A stretch of 64,000 nucleotides of DNA from a virus, in the IMG/VR virus record IMGVR_UViG_3300044681_000369, positions 1 through 64,000 of that record; one strand, written 5' to 3'. Below the pieces are notes generated by a model. That model was not told where the DNA came from. It searched no databases and saw only the letters and a program-made list of their open reading frames with translations. Shown here in pieces: positions 6,462 through 13,696 of this stretch; positions within the stretch are counted from its first letter, which is position 1; each line of letters opens with the position of its first letter. Position numbers and translations under genes: made by a program.

Positions 6462-6641
6462 TATGGCCCGCCCTATGCCCTCCGGCTTCCAGAAGACATT
6501 CATCTCGCTCTGATCGACGGGCAACCAGAGTCATATCCGCTTGTGCTAGCCGACATGCGCCCAAACGGAAAAAGGCATGTCGGACTCTGGCTAAGCAAGG
6601 GAGGTGCGATATTGAAAAGACCCCCACAATTTGTGCCTTGA
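6462..6641 (+). pseudogene. GC-rich plus-strand reading frame, likely remnant of a foreign protein
   Basis: An open frame of 59 codons follows a TAA at 6459-6461 and ends at TGA 6639-6641. It is on the opposite strand from all other genes. The translation looks like real protein (for example LIDGQPESYPLVLADMRPNG, then a K-R-H-V-G-L-W-L-S-K-G-G stretch), but no good ATG opens it, and the only in-frame ATG (6555) would leave 28 codons. The R-H-V-G-L-W-L segment resembles the central His strand of NlpC/P60-type peptidases, weakly. Its composition (roughly 54% GC by eye) exceeds its neighbours. I read it as the 3' end of an acquired gene, but it could be chance. Confidence 0.35.
6525..6590. repeat. 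Compound inverted repeat in the tRNA region
   Basis: Perfect 9-bp arms CCGACATGC (6550-6558) and GCATGTCGG (6575-6583), immediately followed on the right by ACTCTGG (6584-6590), which pairs with CCAGAGT (6525-6531). This is a long imperfect stem with an 18-nt left bulge. It may be a structured RNA or simply part of the GC-rich fragment it lies in. Confidence 0.5.
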
Positions 6642-6680
6642 ATCCTTACCGGTACCGGCGGATTCTTCCAGAGATTTATC

Positions 6681-6756
<76 letters not shown>

Positions 6757-6760
6757 AAAA

Positions 6761-6834
6761 TGGTGCCGGTTGAGAGAATCGAACTCCCATCAGAGGATTA
6801 CAAATCCACTGTATTACCATTATACTAAACCGGC
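6761..6834 (-). tRNA. tRNA-Thr (UGU)
   Basis: 74 nt with encoded CCA. The anticodon loop TTTGTAA gives UGU and the acceptor GCCGGTT/AACCGGC is perfect. One mismatch occurs in the anticodon stem. Confidence 0.92.
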
Positions 6835-6844
6835 TTAGTCTTAT

Positions 6845-6873
6845 ACTTTATCAAGATTTATAACGGTTGTCAA
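6845..6873 (-). promoter_or_regulatory. Early promoter for tRNA-Thr/tRNA-Asn
   Basis: Minus-strand TTGACA (6873-6868), a 17-nt spacer and TAAAGT (6850-6845), just before tRNA-Thr and overlapping the end of the GDPD-like gene. Confidence 0.6.
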
Positions 6874-7300
6874 GAACTTTTCTACCATAATCACAACAAA
6901 TTGCATAACAGTTATATGTCTTGCCATTAGGATAGTCTGGAATGACAATCACAGTGTTATCGGTATAATTTTCCTGATCTACTGTCCAAATATAATTTCG
7001 ACTTGTTATAACATATTCGTCAACGTTATGCCAGAAAAAATTATATGGACGATTTCGTTTTGACAGCCACTCAAGTGCGGCTAAATTTTTGGTATGAATC
7101 CAGAGTTTATCGTTATTCAGAAATGTTGAGTCGATAGGATAATCTGGACCATCGTGACCCAAATAAAACCGATCTGCAACTTTCCACAAATCAACTTCAA
7201 CATCAAAGCCTAAACTCAATGCCTCATTAATTTGATTTGGCGAATTTTCCCTGTCAATATCGGGTCCGTCAAGAAGACCACGGTGCGCTATGATTTTCAT
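6851..7300 (-). CDS. Glycerophosphodiester phosphodiesterase-like protein (short)
   Basis: A 149-aa protein beginning IIAHRGLLDGPDIDREN, the H-R-G plus E-N of the GDPD active site. GFDVEVDLW at about 31-39 gives the metal-binding E-x-D, and YLGHDGP at 47-53 supplies the second catalytic His. These are the GDPD-fold signatures, but the protein is about 100 residues shorter than glpQ-type enzymes. Similar short forms occur in capsule gene clusters next to nucleotidyltransferases and HAD phosphatases, the exact neighbours here. It overlaps the nucleotidyltransferase gene by 32 nt. A role in phosphodiester-linked sugar or glycerol-phosphate processing is inferred. Confidence 0.7.
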   Translation of the reverse strand: MKIIAHRGLLDGPDIDRENSPNQINEALSLGFDVEVDLWKVADRFYLGHDGPDYPIDSTFLNNDKLWIHTKNLAALEWLSKRNRPYNFFWHNVDEYVITSRNYIWTVDQENYTDNTVIVIPDYPNGKTYNCYAICCDYGRKVLDNRYKS

Positions 7301-7991
7301 CGTTAAAATGCCTCAAATCTTCTGGTGTACCCAATCCCCACATTCTCGCAATCTCATATGTGCCAATCCTAAAATTATCAGCAATGGCTTCGTTGAATAC
7401 AGGGCAAACATAAAACTCATTGTTAACTCGTACATCTTTGGCAATCATCTGCCTAGCATACTTAACGTAGTCACTGCCTCTTTGCCAGTAATAGATGCCA
7501 ACTGTAGCATTATCACTGATAGGATTCTTTTCGGCAACTTGAACTACTAATCCATCCTCATTAGTCTTCGCATAACTCCATTTAGTTTCAGTTGCCTTAA
7601 ACGTCATGATGTTTCCATCATACCAATGACTACTATCGATAAAGTCTTTGACGCTACCCTCAACATATTGATCTGAGTTTGCTATCAACAAAGGCTGATC
7701 GTTGTCAATGTAGTCGGCTGCCAGAAGTGTGGTACATGCCGCACCTTCTGTCATGTAATCAATATCTATAATAGTACACCCTGGAGCGGCAGAAGTCAAG
7801 ATATTTTTTAAATCATATTTTTCCAGGTGACTCTTTTGGACGATAAAAATATAGTTCCCAGCTATTCCCAAGTTGTCAATGACAACCTCAATCATACGCT
7901 TACCGAATATCGGTATAAGCGGTTTAGGATCAGAGTATCCAGCTTGAGCAAACCTGCTTCCTAAGCCAGACATGGGAATTAATATATTCAT
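7269..7991 (-). CDS. Sugar-phosphate nucleotidyltransferase
   Basis: A 240-aa protein. The N-terminus (ILIPMSGLGSRFAQAGY at 3-19, then PKPLIPIFGKRMI) is the nucleotide-binding signature G-x-G-x-R-F...PK of NTP_transferase-fold enzymes that make NDP-sugars from sugar-1-phosphates. N-S-D-Q near 104-107 replaces the usual metal-binding acidic motif. It lacks the C-terminal beta-helix of larger pyrophosphorylases. The gene overlaps its upstream neighbour (GT-like/HAD protein) by 4 nt and its downstream GDPD-like partner by 32 nt, so the three are one operon unit, probably making an activated sugar or polyol. Confidence 0.78.
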   Translation of the reverse strand: MNILIPMSGLGSRFAQAGYSDPKPLIPIFGKRMIEVVIDNLGIAGNYIFIVQKSHLEKYDLKNILTSAAPGCTIIDIDYMTEGAACTTLLAADYIDNDQPLLIANSDQYVEGSVKDFIDSSHWYDGNIMTFKATETKWSYAKTNEDGLVVQVAEKNPISDNATVGIYYWQRGSDYVKYARQMIAKDVRVNNEFYVCPVFNEAIADNFRIGTYEIARMWGLGTPEDLRHFNDENHSAPWSS

Positions 7992-9574
7992 ACTCTAGTC
8001 AAATCTTCTGCTCGGGTTATTAATAGTTCTTGATTTATAGGTAAAAAGCCAGCAATATATTTAAATATTAATGTTTCGGTAATATCTTTCGGGCTTTTAA
8101 CTCGTATTGCATTTGCATCAGTATTTATTGCTGAATGCCATCCAGTATCACTATCTTCAAAAATAATAGTTTTTCTAGGCTCATACTTTAGTTTATCGAT
8201 AATGTACTTATACATGTCTGGAGAAGGTTTGGGTTTAAGTCCGTCTTCGTTGCAAACGTATTCATCGATAAGTTCCAATAGCCCAAGTTTTTCCAATAGT
8301 AATAACGTTGTGCTTCTAATGCAATTTGTGACAACAACTATTTTGTTGCCTTCACCAGATTTTATGGATTTAAATACAGCTTGTAAGTTTTCATCTATGC
8401 TAACAGCAGTCTCAATCCTATCTCTTGTGAACTGTTGTTTTCTAGCATTAATCATTTCGAAATGTTCTCTCGACAGACCCTTTTCTACGCTTAACCTTTC
8501 TAATTTTTGTTTTGTAGAAGTACCTTCGTATTGCAGTCTTTCTTCAGGAGTAATAACATATTCTTTTCCTACCGTACAACTAATTGCATCATTAAGAGCA
8601 TCATAATGAAGGTCCATTGTATCAACTAAAGTTCCATCAAGATCAAATGCAAACAAATGATTTTTTATGTCTATACGAGTTCTCAATTTGTCCAAAGGTA
8701 ATCCTCTATTTCTGCATTTTACCCAAATGCCCCATTTTCTATTAACATCTGCAAATGTTTCGTTATGATTTGCTGGAAACCGGTTTATTTGTGGATGTGC
8801 TATTCTTTTTGTTCGTTGATCTTTCCAAGTAACATTTACATACTCATTGAAGTGGTCTAACTCAACTAAACCGGGAAACTCTACACACTTAAAATTTCCT
8901 TTTTGAGTTGCTTCTCCTAACCAACCATGCCAATTATATCGTTTTGATGTATCGGTGTTTATCCAATAAGTATGTAGATGATCGAAGTATTTCTTTATCG
9001 TGTCCGATGAAGCAAAAAAGAAAACGTCAGTTAAGAAACCACTTTCTCTAAATGGTCTTCTCTCATATACACCTATAAGATTTTTGTTTATAAAATTTTT
9101 GACAGCTTGCGGGCAAAACGTAAAACCGGAATCAGGAAAAAACAAATCTGGTCTTAGCATGAAAACATAGTCAAACTTGCCATGTTCCTTTTCAAGTTCT
9201 CGTAGATATTCGATTGCGAGTTTCCAAGATACCATAATTGGAGGTAATTGCTTTTTGCCGCCATCAACTGCATATTTTTTTGCGTATTTTGATAAATCGG
9301 ATCTTGACTGCATTCGAATGTGAAGTGGCAGATTGATATTGTGGTCAAGAAAAACTTTTTGTATATCAGACTTGGCAATCGGAAATGTTTCCCAATTAGG
9401 TTGCAATGCCAGACCAGAAATAGGATTAGCAGTTGTTGTCTCATTCCAGGTACTGAAAGCAATAGAGACATCAAAGTGTGTTGTTGCTAGAAAAGGAAAA
9501 TGCGACTTTAGGCAATACTCAAAGGTTCGGTATTCTCCGTTATATAATATCAGAACTTTTTGCTTATTGATCAT
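7988..9574 (-). CDS. Fusion: glycosyltransferase-like domain plus HAD-family phosphatase
   Basis: A 528-aa two-domain protein. Residues 1 to about 290 match the neighbouring 9571-10275 product: an L-x-L-Y-x-G-E-Y-R-T-F-E start, an F-S-T-W-N motif near 41-45 and Y-V-F-M-L-R-P-D-L-F near 136-145. They appear to be a glycosyltransferase-type domain. From about 305 on, FAFDLDGTLVDT carries the HAD nucleophile D-x-D-G-T. It is followed by the VVTNC motif II and FEDSDTGWHSA motif IV of a sugar-phosphate phosphatase of the beta-phosphoglucomutase type. Fusion of transferase and phosphatase suggests linked steps of one glycan pathway. Start and stop overlap neighbours by 4 nt. Confidence 0.7.
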   Translation of the reverse strand: MINKQKVLILYNGEYRTFEYCLKSHFPFLATTHFDVSIAFSTWNETTTANPISGLALQPNWETFPIAKSDIQKVFLDHNINLPLHIRMQSRSDLSKYAKKYAVDGGKKQLPPIMVSWKLAIEYLRELEKEHGKFDYVFMLRPDLFFPDSGFTFCPQAVKNFINKNLIGVYERRPFRESGFLTDVFFFASSDTIKKYFDHLHTYWINTDTSKRYNWHGWLGEATQKGNFKCVEFPGLVELDHFNEYVNVTWKDQRTKRIAHPQINRFPANHNETFADVNRKWGIWVKCRNRGLPLDKLRTRIDIKNHLFAFDLDGTLVDTMDLHYDALNDAISCTVGKEYVITPEERLQYEGTSTKQKLERLSVEKGLSREHFEMINARKQQFTRDRIETAVSIDENLQAVFKSIKSGEGNKIVVVTNCIRSTTLLLLEKLGLLELIDEYVCNEDGLKPKPSPDMYKYIIDKLKYEPRKTIIFEDSDTGWHSAINTDANAIRVKSPKDITETLIFKYIAGFLPINQELLITRAEDLTRV

Positions 9575-10275
9575 TTTGGTCTTCTTATTTCAATGCTGTT
9601 GCTTGAGACAATCTTGTCGAAATGCACCTGTTTATATTTAAACTCGTTCTTTATCCACCAGTGCCATTCCGCACCAAGTCTTTCATTAATAGTGTTTTTA
9701 TCATATTCTGTATAATAATGTTCAATTTGATTATATATTTCTTTTGACTTTCCAAAAAAATAATAATCTTGTAGAGTGTTCTCATAGTCTGGCGCAGTGG
9801 GCAGTATATTAAACAAATGTGTTAACATTTCATCATCGGACAAATATTTTAAATTGGCTTCAACATTAAACTGCAAATCAGGACGAGTTAAGAATATATA
9901 GTCGTACTGTTTGGGTAAACTTTTCGCAAAATCAATAGCAAGTTTCCATGAAATCATTAGAGGAAACAGATTATATTTTTTTGGCGTATCGTAGTCATGA
10001 ATTGCCACTCTTAGCGGTAAATCAAAAAAATTTGCCTTAAATGCATCTCTTATTCTTTGCTCACTTACTGGCGATAATGGCAGTTCTCTCGTAACCGCAG
10101 GTCGCCTAATCCTATGATTATGCGTCTTAGTTTTATTCCAAGTAGAAAATGCAACCTCAACATCAAACAAAGGTGTGTTTAAAAAGTTATGTGTACATAG
10201 ACACTCTTCAAACGTTCTATACTCTCCATAGTAAAGAACAAGAAGACTTGGCTTATTGTGGTCTGTATGGATCAT
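9571..10275 (-). CDS. Glycosyltransferase-like protein (paralogue of the fusion protein N-terminus)
   Basis: A 234-aa protein sharing with the N-terminal half of the next gene the Y-G-E-Y-R-T-F-E-E-C start, V-A-F-S-T-W-N, M-I-S-W-K-L-A-I-D-F and the Y-I-F-L-T-R-P-D-L block. The T/M-L-R-P-D-L element preceded by a hydrophobic strand looks like the donor-binding position of GT-A glycosyltransferases, where DxD normally sits. I do not recognise a named family. The tandem copies most likely arose by duplication. It overlaps the upstream NUMOD3 gene by 23 nt and the downstream fusion gene by 4 nt. Confidence 0.6.
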   Translation of the reverse strand: MIHTDHNKPSLLVLYYGEYRTFEECLCTHNFLNTPLFDVEVAFSTWNKTKTHNHRIRRPAVTRELPLSPVSEQRIRDAFKANFFDLPLRVAIHDYDTPKKYNLFPLMISWKLAIDFAKSLPKQYDYIFLTRPDLQFNVEANLKYLSDDEMLTHLFNILPTAPDYENTLQDYYFFGKSKEIYNQIEHYYTEYDKNTINERLGAEWHWWIKNEFKYKQVHFDKIVSSNSIEIRRPK

Positions 10276-10753
10276 AAAATCTTCCCCAAAGCCAGCCAGC
10301 CGGCAATATAAAAGTTAACGGATCTACCAAGTGTGTTTTGCCGTTTGGTTCAACACACCAAGCCCTTCTCCTCTGTCTAGCTTTTATTGACATTAAGTTT
10401 CTTGTTTCCCAAGTATGTCTTCTTGCATACATTGGATTTGCATCAAATCGTCTTGTGCCTCGCATTGTACGTTTAATCTTAATTTTGGTTTCTTCTGCTA
10501 GTCCACCCCAGTTCGGATTATTACTCCCCGATAGCGAGTTCGAAATCTTACGTCTCGTCTCTTCTGAGTGTTGTCTTCTTTTTCTCTGAGTTACTTTATC
10601 GATTATCAAAAGACCAAAGCCCAGAAGTTCTGCCTTCTCCCTAATGATCTCTATATTTGAGTTCTGGAGAAGGAGTTCTCTGGGCTTTGGAACTTTAAGT
10701 GGACTATTTACAATCCACAACTCTTTCTTATGTTGAAATAGAAAGAATCTCAT
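10253..10753 (-). CDS. NUMOD3-motif protein, homing-endonuclease-associated
   Basis: A 166-aa basic protein. SEETRRKISNSLSGSNNPNW at about 71-90 followed by E-E-T-K-I-K-I-K-R-T-M-R-G is a tandem NUMOD3-type DNA-binding repeat, found C-terminal to GIY-YIG or HNH homing endonucleases. The residues before it (1-65) do not show a GIY-YIG or HNH catalytic core, so this may be a free-standing or decayed DNA-binding piece of a homing element. The C-terminal part (AWCVEPNGKTHLVDPLTF) resembles the NUMOD-linked target-recognition tails of T4-like phages. It sits between SpeD and the glycan cluster and overlaps both. Confidence 0.6.
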   Translation of the reverse strand: MRFFLFQHKKELWIVNSPLKVPKPRELLLQNSNIEIIREKAELLGFGLLIIDKVTQRKRRQHSEETRRKISNSLSGSNNPNWGGLAEETKIKIKRTMRGTRRFDANPMYARRHTWETRNLMSIKARQRRRAWCVEPNGKTHLVDPLTFILPAGWLWGRFYDPYRPQ

Positions 10754-11135
10754 TTATTCTACCTCTATCCAGTAATGTCAATTCATGTTCTCTATCTATA
10801 AATTTATATTCGAAATTTACAGGCAAAAAACACTGAAATGCATCAAATACATCTTTTGGATTTAGTGTAGAACAAGTATAAACATCTAGTTGCATCAACG
10901 CTGGATCAACTTCATCCCATACATGCAATGCAATGTGTGAAGTTTCTATGATAGTTACTGCCGTTAGCCCTCGGTTGCCTGGCATATCAGAATATGCGGC
11001 ATAGGGTCCCATCATTATTTTCATGCCAATTTTTCGCACAAGATTTTCCATCCAAGGAATAATTTCCGTGGTCGAAACCGGAGGCTTGCGAAGATTTGCA
11101 CGAACTATTAGGTGCTTGTGTTCGAGGATTGGCAT
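10728..11135 (-). CDS. speD: S-adenosylmethionine decarboxylase family proenzyme (SpeD-like)
   Basis: A 135-aa protein. T-S-H-I-A-L-H-V-W at 65-73 aligns with the self-cleavage and active-site block of SpeD (S-H-I-S-I-H-T-W). Ser66 would become the pyruvoyl cofactor, with His71 and then a D-V-Y-T-C-S block with Cys88 as the remaining catalytic residues. The residue before the cleavage Ser is Thr, not the usual Glu. The family decarboxylates AdoMet for spermidine synthesis, but several SpeD relatives decarboxylate ornithine or arginine instead, so the substrate is not certain. Polyamines neutralise packaged DNA. A late-type promoter lies just upstream. Confidence 0.82.
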   Translation of the reverse strand: MPILEHKHLIVRANLRKPPVSTTEIIPWMENLVRKIGMKIMMGPYAAYSDMPGNRGLTAVTIIETSHIALHVWDEVDPALMQLDVYTCSTLNPKDVFDAFQCFLPVNFEYKFIDREHELTLLDRGRINEILSIST

Positions 11136-11171
11136 TTACCATGTGAACCTTTCTAAAATAGGCAGAGCTTG

Positions 11172-11179
11172 TATTTATA
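11172..11179 (-). promoter_or_regulatory. T4-type late promoter for speD-like gene
   Basis: TATAAATA on the minus strand, 37 nt before the speD ATG, partly inside the 3' end of the sulfotransferase gene. Confidence 0.55.
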
Positions 11180-11978
11180 ATGGATTTTGCCATATCGAAT
11201 CGATGTGATCTTGACCCCAAACCTCAACAGCAAAATTGTAGTTATCTTGCATTCTAGGATATTCCAAGAAAATCTTTTTCTGGTCCTTCTTAGTCAGTTT
11301 ATTAGGAGCAGGAAAACTAAACTCTTTCTTCTTGAAGTTCATTGGTCTGTATTCTATACCCAGATATGTTTCCTGAAGTTTTCGCATTTCTTCTTCACAG
11401 AACATTTGCTCATGGAATTGAATGTAAACTTCTCCGAAGGCAGTAAGACTGTTTGTGACAATCTCTCTCCAAGTGGGAATACCTAGAGGTTCGAATGCTG
11501 ACAAACCTTCCTTCAGAACAACATCGGCAGTAATCTTGTCTTCACTAAATGTTGCCGTTCCAGAATAGTATCTGGAAATATATGCACCAATCTCTTCCAT
11601 GTTTGATGCGTTTTTGGCTAAAGACTTTTGAAACTGTGTCTGAGATAGTATCTGCGCAATCGGATCTCTCAACGTCAACACCGGCTTGCCAACAAAGCCT
11701 CTCTTATCCAATTCTCTATTAAATTCCACCAAAGATTCTAATTTGGCATATCCATTAGCCGGAGTCATGTCCGCAAGAAAAGCATTTTCTGCCTTCATGC
11801 TGGCAATCTCGTATGGCTTCCAATACTCTTCCCGTGTTTTTCCGGTATTCAAAAAGTTTTGAAAATAGAATTGTTCTTTGGAAGGACCAAACTCACCGTC
11901 GCCACGGGCTTTTAATTCCCCAAACATCCAAGTGCTTCCTGCCCTTGGCATGCCCAAATAGATCAAGAACGGCTTCAT
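11175..11978 (-). CDS. Sulfotransferase
   Basis: A 267-aa protein. LGMPRAGSTWMFGEL at 8-22 is the PAPS 5'-phosphosulfate-binding loop (P-x-x-G-S-T-W). VLTLRDPIAQILSQ at about 97-110 is the 3'-phosphate-binding segment (R-D-P...S). The length is normal for bacterial PAPS-dependent sulfotransferases that modify carbohydrates. It lacks a signal or membrane segment and would be cytoplasmic. Together with the second sulfotransferase at 4824-5345 and the APS-kinase-like domain at 36714-37505 it suggests that the phage sulfates a host or virion molecule. The acceptor is unknown. Confidence 0.82.
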   Translation of the reverse strand: MKPFLIYLGMPRAGSTWMFGELKARGDGEFGPSKEQFYFQNFLNTGKTREEYWKPYEIASMKAENAFLADMTPANGYAKLESLVEFNRELDKRGFVGKPVLTLRDPIAQILSQTQFQKSLAKNASNMEEIGAYISRYYSGTATFSEDKITADVVLKEGLSAFEPLGIPTWREIVTNSLTAFGEVYIQFHEQMFCEEEMRKLQETYLGIEYRPMNFKKKEFSFPAPNKLTKKDQKKIFLEYPRMQDNYNFAVEVWGQDHIDSIWQNPL

Positions 11979-12500
11979 TTAATTTACCGATTGCGCTGAA
12001 GATTTTTTTCTTGTGGTCTTCTTCTTAACCTCTGGTGCTTTCCATCCGGTAAGAAACTTTTCCAAAACTGTGAGACGAGGATATGTCTCAAGTAGGGCTT
12101 GATCTTTAACTAGATCAAGTAGCTCTCTTTCGCCAGTCTGCAAACCAGAACAAATCTCAATCCAGATTTCCTCTCTACGCCACTGTTGCACATTCTTTGC
12201 CGTGCCATCTGGTAGCAGAGTCAGAATGCGTCTAAACTCTTGCTTGATTGTTGTGTCGCCCATGTCTTGAGGAAGTTGGTCGTCCTTTACCGGAGTTGTT
12301 CCATCAGGCAAATTATATGGACCTTGCTCATAGCCAACACCCCATGCTAGAAGTCGCATGAAGATTCCTGGTCCAATTGAAACGGAACAATGCTTTAATC
12401 TTACGATTAATTCATCATCTTTCTTTGCATCAAGACACCACTTTAGTGCGGCATCAAGTTGTTTAAATGTAGGTAATTTTTCTGCCATATTAGAATTCAT
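11979..12500 (-). CDS. Hypothetical protein
   Basis: A 173-aa protein of unknown function, charged and mostly helical, ending in a Lys-rich tail (VKKKTTRKKSSA). The middle stretch SIGPGIFMRLLAWGVGYEQG is notable but not recognised. Two starts are possible: ATG at 12500 or the ATG at 12488, which is coupled to the stop of the RNase H gene (TAATATG). The second gives MAEKLPTFKQ and seems at least as likely. It lies between RNase H and the sulfotransferase with no gap. Confidence 0.55.
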   Translation of the reverse strand: MNSNMAEKLPTFKQLDAALKWCLDAKKDDELIVRLKHCSVSIGPGIFMRLLAWGVGYEQGPYNLPDGTTPVKDDQLPQDMGDTTIKQEFRRILTLLPDGTAKNVQQWRREEIWIEICSGLQTGERELLDLVKDQALLETYPRLTVLEKFLTGWKAPEVKKKTTRKKSSAQSVN

Positions 12501-13371
12501 CCACTAGTTCAATCATTTGTTTCATACGATTAGCAATAAAGTAATTCAACAGTCCACTTCTACTGCCGGTCTTTTGAGACTCATAACTATGTATAATGTT
12601 TTGCTTGATCTCTTCTGGAATCCTAGAGAGATCAACAAGTTCACGATTGCGCTGAAAGTTGCGCCACAACTCATCGCTAGTAATAAACTGTTCTGGCAAC
12701 TGATACTTCCACTCAGCCACCTTATCATTCTTTATAGGACGCTGGCGTCCGCCAGTTACGAACACATCATCAGCAGAAAACATATTAGGAACGCCATCGC
12801 CCTTATCGCCACGAATAATGTGTTCCATTAGAACAGCCTCAGGCGGTTCAGTCAGCTTTACCCACTTCTTCTGGACAGGGGCAAATTGTTTGACATTTTT
12901 CCACTTCTGCAACTGTTCGAAGTCGTGGTCACCAGACAGGACAAGAAACGGCTCTGCATCAGGAAGAAGACCTTCAGTGTTCGAAGTCTGACTGTATTCA
13001 GCAAGGGTTGCAATAACATCATCCGCTTCTGCACCGTCAACATCAATCACTGGATAAGGGAAATGTTCATCTAACTCTGCACGAACCTGATGTAGTGCTT
13101 CAAAGATGGAATTCCAGTCAAAGCCACTATCGGCACGGCTTTTCTTACGATTTGCCTTGTAGTGCGGAAAGTATTGGCGGCGCCAGTAGTGGCGATTGTC
13201 ACACGCAATAACAATCTCACCAAATTCTTCACCAAACTTCTTCTTATAAGACCGAATGGAATTAATGATCATATGGCGAATCAACGGAAGATTTACTTCT
13301 ACGTCGGTTCTGCCGCCAAGTTCTGCCATCATGTTGCTGATGGCAACCTGATTAAAGTCAATCACTATCAT
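12490..13371 (-). CDS. rnh: RNase H / 5'-3' exonuclease (T4 Rnh type)
   Basis: A 293-aa member of the FEN/T4 RNase H family. IDFNQVAI at 4-11 holds the first metal-binding Asp. R-x-x-Y-F-P-H-Y-K-x-N-R near 68-79 is the arch/basic region of T4 Rnh and T5 exonuclease. DVDGAEADDVIATLA near 109-123 supplies the acidic cluster, with LSGDHDFEQL near 150 completing it. The enzyme removes RNA primers and adjacent DNA from lagging-strand fragments. Length is close to that of T4 Rnh (305 aa). It overlaps a small upstream gene by 14 nt and starts at a clear ATG. Confidence 0.9.
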   Translation of the reverse strand: MIVIDFNQVAISNMMAELGGRTDVEVNLPLIRHMIINSIRSYKKKFGEEFGEIVIACDNRHYWRRQYFPHYKANRKKSRADSGFDWNSIFEALHQVRAELDEHFPYPVIDVDGAEADDVIATLAEYSQTSNTEGLLPDAEPFLVLSGDHDFEQLQKWKNVKQFAPVQKKWVKLTEPPEAVLMEHIIRGDKGDGVPNMFSADDVFVTGGRQRPIKNDKVAEWKYQLPEQFITSDELWRNFQRNRELVDLSRIPEEIKQNIIHSYESQKTGSRSGLLNYFIANRMKQMIELVDEF

Positions 13372-13696
13372 TATCTTGTTCCTGTTGTTTCAAGCCATCA
13401 CGAATGTCATTCAATAGTTTAATTTCTGGTGTAAGAACGCCTGCTTGACGCATATATGCACCAACAAGAAGAACGGCAATCACAGCAATGTCGCCGTGAA
13501 AGCCGTCATCTTTAATAGATCCAAGTCTCTTTTCTAATGCTTTAGAAATGCCAACCATACATGCGGCAGAAAAACTTTCTGCATCTTGATACGCGGCATA
13601 CTCTGTGGCACCCTCAAAAAAATATTGCAATGATTCCTTGTCAATATTTTTAGGCTTGAATCTCAAGTAATGAATATTGTTCTTGTCATCGCTCAT
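13358..13696 (-). CDS. Hypothetical protein
   Basis: 112 aa from the ATG at 13696. That start overlaps the TGA of the upstream gene (TGATG), so it is translationally coupled. It is mixed helical, with an AVIAVLLVGAYMRQAG hydrophobic stretch near 84-99 that is too interrupted to call a membrane span, and an acidic tail. No family is recognised. Such short proteins just before rnh are common in T4-like phages and their roles are unknown. Confidence 0.55.
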   Translation of the reverse strand: MSDDKNNIHYLRFKPKNIDKESLQYFFEGATEYAAYQDAESFSAACMVGISKALEKRLGSIKDDGFHGDIAVIAVLLVGAYMRQAGVLTPEIKLLNDIRDGLKQQEQDNDSD

